NCBI GenBank assembly: GCA_026984165.1
Contig: JALSSQ010000053.1
Coordinates: forward strand, 1-19,879
DNA from: Sulfurovum sp.
GTDB lineage: Bacteria > Campylobacterota > Campylobacteria > Campylobacterales > Sulfurovaceae
Reading direction: 5' to 3'
DNA: 19,879 nucleotides
The notes below the pieces were generated by a model, which was not told where the DNA came from, made no database searches, and saw only the letters and a program-made list of their open reading frames with translations. A program made the position numbers and the translations under genes. Positions 13,918 through 19,879 of the stretch are shown here, in pieces; within the stretch, counting starts at the first letter, position 1; every line of letters begins with the position of its first letter.

Positions 13918-14481
13918 ATGTATGAAATGATAGCCTTTTACCTATTTTCGGCTTTAACAATAGGACTGTTCATGGTAACTGTCATGAGTAAAAATGTACT
14001 CTACGCCATGACATCACTTGCTTCGGCAATGGTGCTCATATCAGGATTTTTCTTCATCTTAGGAGCAGACTTTTTGGGTGTGGTTCAACTTATTGTATAT
14101 GTAGGTGCTATTATGGCACTCTATTCGTTTGCAATGATGTTCTTTGATGCAACAAGAGATATTAAAGAAAAAAATACAAACAATGCATTGGTATTTTTAC
14201 TTGGTGGTCTTTCTGCATTGGTATTGGTATTGATATTTGCAGCACCTATTCATTCTGATGCTATTCATGCATTGTATCCTATTCATGAAGGTGCAGGCAA
14301 TGCACAGGATGTAGGTATTGTGCTCTTCACAAAGTATCTTGTACCATTTGAAGTTGCAGCAGTCATGTTATTGGTTGCAATGATTGCAGGGATTATACTC
14401 GCAGGTAAAAAAATGGATCACAGTCTTACAAAAGATTTAGATGCAGATGATGAAATTTTAGTAGTAAAGGATAGAAAATGA
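13918..14481 (+). CDS. nuoJ: Complex I subunit J (chain 6)
   Basis: This membrane subunit couples quinone chemistry to the proton channels. The 187 residues show five hydrophobic helices. The third contains the conserved VQLIVYVGAIMALYSFAMMF (56-75), where the family has a mobile pi-bulge and a key Tyr (Tyr61 here). The C-terminus is polar and acidic (DLDADDE). GGGAG precedes the ATG. The stop codon overlaps the nuoK start by four bases (ATGA). Confidence 0.95.
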   Translation: MYEMIAFYLFSALTIGLFMVTVMSKNVLYAMTSLASAMVLISGFFFILGADFLGVVQLIVYVGAIMALYSFAMMFFDATRDIKEKNTNNALVFLLGGLSALVLVLIFAAPIHSDAIHALYPIHEGAGNAQDVGIVLFTKYLVPFEVAAVMLLVAMIAGIILAGKKMDHSLTKDLDADDEILVVKDRK

Positions 14482-14780
14482 TAGGTTTATCTCACTATCT
14501 AATCGTATCAGCGATTATCTTTTCAATCGGATTGATTGGTGTACTTAGGAGAAGAAATCTATTGATGCTTTTCTTCGCAACAGAAGTGATGCTTAATGCA
14601 GTCAATATTGCATTTGCAGCTATTTCTCACTATTACAATGACTTAACAGGTCAAATGTTTGCCTTTTTTGTGATTGCTATTGCAGCATCAGAAGTAGCAG
14701 TTGGTCTTGGTATTTTAATTGTACTATACAAAAAACATGGTTCTCTTGACTTAGATAACCTAGCAAATATGAGAGGATAA
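14478..14780 (+). CDS. nuoK: Complex I subunit K (chain 4L)
   Basis: This three-helix membrane subunit is part of the central proton path. At exactly 100 residues it matches the family. The two buried glutamates needed for pumping are present at Glu36 (ATEVMLNAVN) and Glu72 (ASEVAVGLGI), the same numbers as in E. coli. The cytoplasmic loop RRRN (24-27) is also typical. AAGGA precedes the ATG within the end of nuoJ. Confidence 0.97.
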   Translation: MIGLSHYLIVSAIIFSIGLIGVLRRRNLLMLFFATEVMLNAVNIAFAAISHYYNDLTGQMFAFFVIAIAASEVAVGLGILIVLYKKHGSLDLDNLANMRG

Positions 14781-14782
14781 AT

Positions 14783-16678
14783 ATGGAAAATTTAGTATAT
14801 ATAGCACTTTTTGCACCGTTTGTAAGTTCTCTGTTTGCAGCACTGTTTGGTATGAGCCAAAGACAAGTATTTGTAGGTATTGTTGCCTCGTCACTTTTGG
14901 CAATTTCTTTTATCTCTTCTGCATTACTGGCAATACATCTTTATACAACAGGAGATGTAATTCATGTTAGATTGATGGATTGGATTAATGCGGGAGACCT
15001 TCATATACCATTTGGATTTATCGTTGATCAAGTATCTGTTACTATGATGATGGTAGTCACCCTTGTCTCTACTGTAGTACATATTTACTCTATAGGATAT
15101 ATGGATCATGACAAGAGTTTTAATAGATTTTTTTCTTATCTCTCTGCGTTTGTATTTTCAATGATGATTCTTGTTATGTCAGATAACTTTGCCGGTTTAT
15201 TTATTGGATGGGAAGGCGTAGGTGTCTGTTCATGGTTACTTATCGGATTTTGGTATCATAAAGCAGATGTCACACGAGAAGAAAACCCGTCCATTTCACC
15301 ATCATGGGCAGCAAATGAAGCATTTATTATGAACCGTATTGCTGACCTTGGTATGCTTATTGGACTTTTTATTATTTACTGGAATACAGGCTCTTTACAA
15401 TACGATGAAGTATTTGCACAACTTCCTTATCTTAGTGAAACGATTTTAACTACATCAGCTTTTGCACTTTTTATTGGTGCGATGGGTAAATCTGCACAGT
15501 TTCCACTACATACATGGCTTACTGATGCGATGGAAGGTCCTACTCCAGTATCAGCATTGATTCATGCAGCTACTATGGTCACAGCGGGAGTTTTCCTTGT
15601 GATTCGTGCAAATCCACTTTTCAGCATGACCCCAGAAGTGTCATTTTTTATTGCATCATTAGGAACATTTGTAGCATTTTTTGCAGCTTCTATGGCATTG
15701 GTCAATAGAGATTTAAAAAGAATTATTGCCTTCTCAACACTTTCCCAATTAGGATATATGTTTGCAGCGGCAGGACTTGGTGCCTATTGGATAGCACTTT
15801 TTCACCTTGGGGCACACGCGTTCTTTAAAGCACTTCTCTTTTTGGGCGCAGGAAATGTAATGCATGCAATGCATGATGAACTTGATATTTTTAAAATGGG
15901 TGGATTGAAAAAAACTATGCGTTGGACATGGTTATACATGGGACTTGCTTCATTAGCACTTGCCGGTATCTTCCCTTTTGCTGGATTTTTTTCAAAAGAT
16001 GCTATTATCGAGACCGCGTTTAATGAAGGGACATATGTCTTATGGGCTATACTTGTCATTACTGCAGGTATGACAGCATTTTATAGTTTTAGACAAGTCT
16101 TTTTAACTTTTCATGGAGATGAACGTTATAAAGAATTTGGTATCCACCCACATGAAATGTATAAGTATGTGCTCATAGCAATGGCACCATTGGCTATTTT
16201 AGCGTTAGTGGCAGGTTTTGGTATGCATCAATACGAAGCGTTTATTACAAACCTTTTACCAGAGTATCACATGAGCGAACATACACACCACTTGGTTGTT
16301 TGGTTGACATTGATTGTCTCTGCATTTGCGATAGGAGGCATTTTATTGGCTTATGTCAAATATGCTAAAGGGCTTAAAAGAGATACAAAACTTGAAAATT
16401 CTTTTGCATATAAAGTATTGGCAAATCAATACTATATACCGCAATTGTATGAGGAGTTTATTACAAAACCATATAAAATAGTCTCTGAAATATTCTGGGA
16501 AAAAGTAGATTTGAAAATAGTGGATGCAACAGTTGATAATATTGCTAAAACACTATATAAAACAGGTGATAGTACAAGAAGTATGCAAACAGGTAACCTT
16601 TCTAACTATCTAAACTGGATGGCTGTAGGTGGCGTTGTATTATTGGTAATTGCTGCAATTTCAGCGATGTTAGTGTAA
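14783..16678 (+). CDS. nuoL: Complex I subunit L (antiporter-like, chain 5)
   Basis: NuoL is the distal antiporter-like pump with a C-terminal lateral helix. The 631 residues carry Glu144 (FIGWEGVGVCSWLL), Lys236 (GKSAQFPLHTWLTDAMEGPT), the discontinuous helix motif PVSALIHAATMVTAGVF (255-271), and Lys405 (GFFSKD). Helices fill residues 1-490. A polar stretch at about 545-600 is followed by a last helix (611-630), as expected for the lateral-helix region and its anchor. AGGA lies upstream. The order K-L-M-N is standard. Confidence 0.97.
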   Translation: MENLVYIALFAPFVSSLFAALFGMSQRQVFVGIVASSLLAISFISSALLAIHLYTTGDVIHVRLMDWINAGDLHIPFGFIVDQVSVTMMMVVTLVSTVVHIYSIGYMDHDKSFNRFFSYLSAFVFSMMILVMSDNFAGLFIGWEGVGVCSWLLIGFWYHKADVTREENPSISPSWAANEAFIMNRIADLGMLIGLFIIYWNTGSLQYDEVFAQLPYLSETILTTSAFALFIGAMGKSAQFPLHTWLTDAMEGPTPVSALIHAATMVTAGVFLVIRANPLFSMTPEVSFFIASLGTFVAFFAASMALVNRDLKRIIAFSTLSQLGYMFAAAGLGAYWIALFHLGAHAFFKALLFLGAGNVMHAMHDELDIFKMGGLKKTMRWTWLYMGLASLALAGIFPFAGFFSKDAIIETAFNEGTYVLWAILVITAGMTAFYSFRQVFLTFHGDERYKEFGIHPHEMYKYVLIAMAPLAILALVAGFGMHQYEAFITNLLPEYHMSEHTHHLVVWLTLIVSAFAIGGILLAYVKYAKGLKRDTKLENSFAYKVLANQYYIPQLYEEFITKPYKIVSEIFWEKVDLKIVDATVDNIAKTLYKTGDSTRSMQTGNLSNYLNWMAVGGVVLLVIAAISAMLV

Positions 16679-16687
16679 GGGGTAAAA

Positions 16688-18214
16688 ATGGAAAATATTT
16701 TAAGTATATTAGTATTCTTCCCAGCAGTTGCAGGATTGCTTGGATTTGTTATAGATAAGGAAAGTGCTCGTGCTTACGGTATTACAGTAGCAACGATTGA
16801 GTTTTTACTCTCTTTATGGTTATGGTTTAGTTTTGATATGTCAAACGCAGGTATGCAATTTGTAGAAGTCATTCCTTTGATTCCAGATATAGGTGTTAAT
16901 TATTATTTGGGAGTTGATGGCATCTCACTCTTTATTCTTATAATGACTACCTTGATGACACTTATTGGGATGACATCTATGTCTATTACTACAAATATCA
17001 AAAACATGATTGTTACACTTCTCTTTTTAGAGATGACAATGGTGGGTGTTTTTGTAGCTTTGGATGCGATCATTTTTTATCTATTTTGGGAGCTTTCTCT
17101 TGTACCGATGCTCTATATCATCGGTGCATGGGGTGGACCTTTAAGGGTATATGCATCGATTAAGTTCTTTCTTTATACATTTACAGGCTCACTTATTATG
17201 CTTGTTGGTATGTTGTTTGTTGCATATGTTTATCATAATCTTACAGGAGTTTGGAGCTTTGCTATTACAGATTGGTATGCATTGGTATTACCGGTCAATT
17301 ATCAACTCTGGCTTTTTGCGGCATTTTTCATTGGTTTTGCCATTAAAGTACCAATGTTTCCATTCCATACTTGGATTCCATATGCGCACGGACAAGCACC
17401 GACAATCGGTTCTGTTATTCTTGCCGCAGTACTTCTTAAGATGGGTACCTATGGATTTGTAAGATTTTCGCTTCCAATGTTTCCTGATGCTTCTGTGATG
17501 GCGATTACACCTGTGGCAGTCTTGTCCCTCATTATGATTATCTATACTGCAATGGTGGCATATTCTCAAAAAGACATGAAACAGGTTATTGCATATTCTT
17601 CTGTTTCTCATATGGGAATCATTATGTTGGGTATTTTTGCGATGAATGCAGAAGGTATCAGTGGTTCTGTATTCCAAATGTTATCACATGGTATTGTCTC
17701 TGGAGCATTGTTTATGCTTGTAGGTGTTATTTATGATAGAAGACATACAAAATTGCTTTCGGAGTTTGGAGGCTTGGCTGCGGTGATGCCAAAATATGCA
17801 GTTATCTTTGGGATTATGCTTATGGCAGCAGTAGGTTTACCTTTGACTATGGGATTCCCAGGAGAATTTTTGGTACTTTTAGGGTTTTATCAAGTATCAC
17901 CAATTATGACTATTTTGGGCGGTACTTCTATTATACTTGGTGCTGTATATATGCTTCGAATATATAAACAAAGTTTCTTTGGTCCTGTAACAAAAGAAGA
18001 GAACAAAGTATTAAGTGATTTGAACAATAAAGAGACATGGTCTTTGGTGCCCTTAGTGCTTATAGTTGTTTGGCTAGGTGTTTATCCTAAACCTGTGCTT
18101 GAACCTATAGACAACTCTGTAAAAGCTATGTTAAATTTCATGGATGGCAAAGCCATTACACAAGAGGCAAAAGATATGATAAAAGTTTCAACATCAAATA
18201 AGGAGGTGAACTAA
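16688..18214 (+). CDS. nuoM: Complex I subunit M (antiporter-like, chain 4)
   Basis: NuoM is the second antiporter-like proton pump. The 508 residues contain Glu135 (LFWELSLVPMLYIIG), Lys220 (IKVPMFPFHTWIPYAHGQAP), Lys251 (LLKMGTYG) and Glu393 (FPGEFLVL), which together form its proton path. Some 14 hydrophobic helices are visible. AAGGGG precedes the ATG. The stop overlaps the nuoN start by one base (TAATG), and AGGAGGTGA just before it is a near-perfect ribosome site for nuoN. Confidence 0.97.
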   Translation: MENILSILVFFPAVAGLLGFVIDKESARAYGITVATIEFLLSLWLWFSFDMSNAGMQFVEVIPLIPDIGVNYYLGVDGISLFILIMTTLMTLIGMTSMSITTNIKNMIVTLLFLEMTMVGVFVALDAIIFYLFWELSLVPMLYIIGAWGGPLRVYASIKFFLYTFTGSLIMLVGMLFVAYVYHNLTGVWSFAITDWYALVLPVNYQLWLFAAFFIGFAIKVPMFPFHTWIPYAHGQAPTIGSVILAAVLLKMGTYGFVRFSLPMFPDASVMAITPVAVLSLIMIIYTAMVAYSQKDMKQVIAYSSVSHMGIIMLGIFAMNAEGISGSVFQMLSHGIVSGALFMLVGVIYDRRHTKLLSEFGGLAAVMPKYAVIFGIMLMAAVGLPLTMGFPGEFLVLLGFYQVSPIMTILGGTSIILGAVYMLRIYKQSFFGPVTKEENKVLSDLNNKETWSLVPLVLIVVWLGVYPKPVLEPIDNSVKAMLNFMDGKAITQEAKDMIKVSTSNKEVN

Positions 18215-19704
18215 TGTTACAGCCTATTAACGTGAGTTTAGAAAGCCTAAACCTTATTACACTTGCACCGATGCTTATTACGATTGCGGGTGGTTTGATT
18301 ATTCTTATTATTGATTTATTCAACAATAAATTAGACAAATCACTTTATGTGATGTTAACTGTTCTTATGCTTTTTATAGACTTTGGTGCGGTCCTTGGTT
18401 TAACAGTAAATGAACGTGGATTTTTTGATGTGATGTTGATTGATGGTGTTTCCATTATTTCACAACTTATGGTGATTGGTGCTTCGATGATTTTTGTACC
18501 TTTAGCATTAACCTCTAAGCGTTTTCATGAGTATTCTTATCCAGAGTTTTTTGCACTCTTTTTGTTTATGATTGCAGGATTCCAGTTTATGGTAGCTACT
18601 GATAATCTTATTCTTATTTTTGTAGGCATAGAGACAGCATCGTTAGCACTCTATACACTTATTGCTCTACACAATAGATCAAATTCCTATGAAGCAGCGG
18701 TCAAATATTTTACTATGGGGGCATTGGCAGCAGGTTTTTTCGCTATGGGGTCTGCCGTAGTTTATGCGCTTACAGGCTCTATAGAACTCTACAAGGTGGC
18801 AGAAGTGTTAGCAGGACGTATCAATGAAACAGGACTAATGATTAGTATTTTTGGTTCATCTGTATTATTGCTTGTAGCATTTGCATTTAAACTTTCACTC
18901 TTTCCTTTTCATACTTGGGCACCTGATGTCTATGAAGGTGCATCAGCACCTCTTGCAGGATATATGTCAGTAGTACCTAAAATAGCTGCTTTTGTAGTAT
19001 CTATTAGAATTTTTGGAATGTATATCGATCTTGGTGTTGAATGGGTAAGATGGATCATTATTATTCTTGCAGTACTTACTATGACCTTAGCCAATATCAT
19101 GGCGTTAGTTCAAGCAGACGTAAAACGTATGCTTGCTTACTCCTCTATTTCTCATGCTGGCTTTATTATGGCAGCTATGGCATTTGATACAACAGAAGGT
19201 AATACGGCCATATTCCTTTACTATGCACTCTTTATGTTTACCAACCTTGGTGCTTTTGCTATGTTATGGATTTCTCGTCACAAAAAGAGAAGATTTAATG
19301 CACGTTATGACCACCCTTATGAAAAATTTTCAGGACTTATAAAAATTATGCCAATGGGTGCAGTGATTATGGCACTGTTCATGCTCTCTTTGGCAGGTGT
19401 GCCACCATTTTCTGTTTTTTGGGGTAAAATTTATGTGATGCAAGCAGCAGTCAATGCCGGCTATATTTGGTTAGCCATTATTATGGGGCTAAACTCAGCT
19501 ATTGCTGCGTACTATTATCTTAAACTGGTAGTTTATATGTTCTTAAAAGATCCGATTAAAGATGTGGATACTGTCTATTATAATATTTCTAAACCTCTTA
19601 TGGCAATAATAGGACTTGCAACCATAGCAACTGTAGCAGCTATCTTTTATGTACAACCATTGGTATCGTACTTTTATTATATGATATCTGCAAGTGGATA
19701 TTAA
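18214..19704 (+). CDS. nuoN: Complex I subunit N (antiporter-like, chain 2)
   Basis: NuoN is the third antiporter-like pump and the last gene of the operon. The 496 residues have Glu140 (FVGIETASLALYTLI), Lys226 (AFKLSLFPFHTWAPDVYEGA), Lys256 (VPKIAAF) and Lys405 (PFSVFWGKIYVMQ), the charged residues of the proton path. About 14 helices are visible. Translation is probably efficient and coupled to nuoM, because the strong AGGAGGTGA lies at the nuoM end. An intrinsic terminator follows 13 bases after the stop. Confidence 0.97.
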   Translation: MLQPINVSLESLNLITLAPMLITIAGGLIILIIDLFNNKLDKSLYVMLTVLMLFIDFGAVLGLTVNERGFFDVMLIDGVSIISQLMVIGASMIFVPLALTSKRFHEYSYPEFFALFLFMIAGFQFMVATDNLILIFVGIETASLALYTLIALHNRSNSYEAAVKYFTMGALAAGFFAMGSAVVYALTGSIELYKVAEVLAGRINETGLMISIFGSSVLLLVAFAFKLSLFPFHTWAPDVYEGASAPLAGYMSVVPKIAAFVVSIRIFGMYIDLGVEWVRWIIIILAVLTMTLANIMALVQADVKRMLAYSSISHAGFIMAAMAFDTTEGNTAIFLYYALFMFTNLGAFAMLWISRHKKRRFNARYDHPYEKFSGLIKIMPMGAVIMALFMLSLAGVPPFSVFWGKIYVMQAAVNAGYIWLAIIMGLNSAIAAYYYLKLVVYMFLKDPIKDVDTVYYNISKPLMAIIGLATIATVAAIFYVQPLVSYFYYMISASGY

Positions 19705-19717
19705 GGTAGTAATAAAT

Positions 19718-19749
19718 AGTAGGTAGCAGGTCTCTGTTACTTACTTTTT
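19718..19749 (+). terminator. Intrinsic terminator closing the nuo operon
   Basis: AGTAGGTAGCAG (19718-19729), loop GTCT, CTGTTACTTACT (19734-19745) form a 12-bp stem with two G-U pairs. A run of five T (19745-19749) follows. It lies just after the nuoN stop and marks the end of a roughly 17.5-kb transcription unit. Confidence 0.8.
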
Positions 19750-19879
19750 GCCTAATAACAAATTTTTCAACACTCTCACACTCCCTTTTATCAGATTTTA
19801 AACCCTGGGTGATTAAAAAGTATCTAAATTTTATAGAGAAACAGATTGTACAAAATGCCAGGAAACATAGGCATTATAG

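Noticed and set aside
17151..17462. 103-codon plus-strand frame within nuoM
   Set aside because: It is an out-of-frame shadow of a conserved nuoM region containing Lys220 and Lys251; it has no ribosome site of note.
19750..19879. Gene or RNA element in the last 130 bases, including a 6-bp AATGCC/GGCATT stem (19854-19875)
   Set aside because: No open frame with a ribosome site, no tRNA-like fold and no repeat is visible. The stem is short with a 10-base loop and lies at the window edge.
1..19879. CRISPR arrays, insertion sequences, tRNA/rRNA genes, phage genes
   Set aside because: I saw no direct-repeat/spacer pattern, transposase motif, terminal inverted repeat of an element, or conserved RNA sequence; the window is almost fully occupied by the genes listed.

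Overview
The window looks like Campylobacterota (epsilonproteobacterial) DNA. It is AT-rich, densely packed and mostly one-strand. It carries a complete 14-gene nuo (respiratory complex I) operon in which the usual nuoE and nuoF are missing. Their places are taken by a small cysteine-free protein of the HP1264/Cj1575c type and by an unusual NuoF/GltD-type fusion flavoprotein. The phylum call rests on that arrangement. A free-living sulfur- or hydrogen-oxidising relative (Sulfurovum/Sulfurimonas-like) is my guess and is not proven by the sequence.

Layout. Positions 1-105 hold the tail of an unidentified gene. Positions 227-1612 encode an exported repeat protein: twelve 23-residue units in four Cys-to-Trp modules, followed by a peptidoglycan-binding domain. 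Converging on it, on the minus strand (1619-2023), is a membrane-anchored rhodanese. A roughly 200-base divergent intergenic region (2024-2222) follows and probably holds promoters for the rhodanese and for the nuo operon. The operon then runs from 2223 to 19704 with no gap over 11 bases and many overlaps: nuoA, B, C, D, HP1264-like gene, NuoF/GltD fusion, nuoG copy 1, nuoG copy 2, nuoH, I, J, K, L, M, N. It ends at a clear intrinsic terminator (19718-19749). The last 130 bases contain no gene I can support.

How the genes work together. NuoA, H, J, K, L, M and N form the proton-pumping membrane arm, and NuoB, C, D and I form the quinone-reducing module; all keep the key residues I checked. 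The electron-input module is rebuilt. There is no NuoE [2Fe-2S] subunit and no NuoF FMN/NADH domain. Instead there is a protein with a NuoF-like N3 iron-sulfur domain (one cysteine replaced) joined to a GltD-type FAD/NAD(P)H flavoprotein. Two tandem NuoG paralogues follow, with different iron-sulfur cluster sets: copy 1 keeps the N7 motif, while copy 2 has lost N7 and gained a second ferredoxin-type cluster. This suggests a complex I that exchanges electrons with NADPH and/or ferredoxin or flavodoxin rather than by the classical NADH/FMN route, perhaps in reverse during autotrophic growth. That physiological reading is inference.
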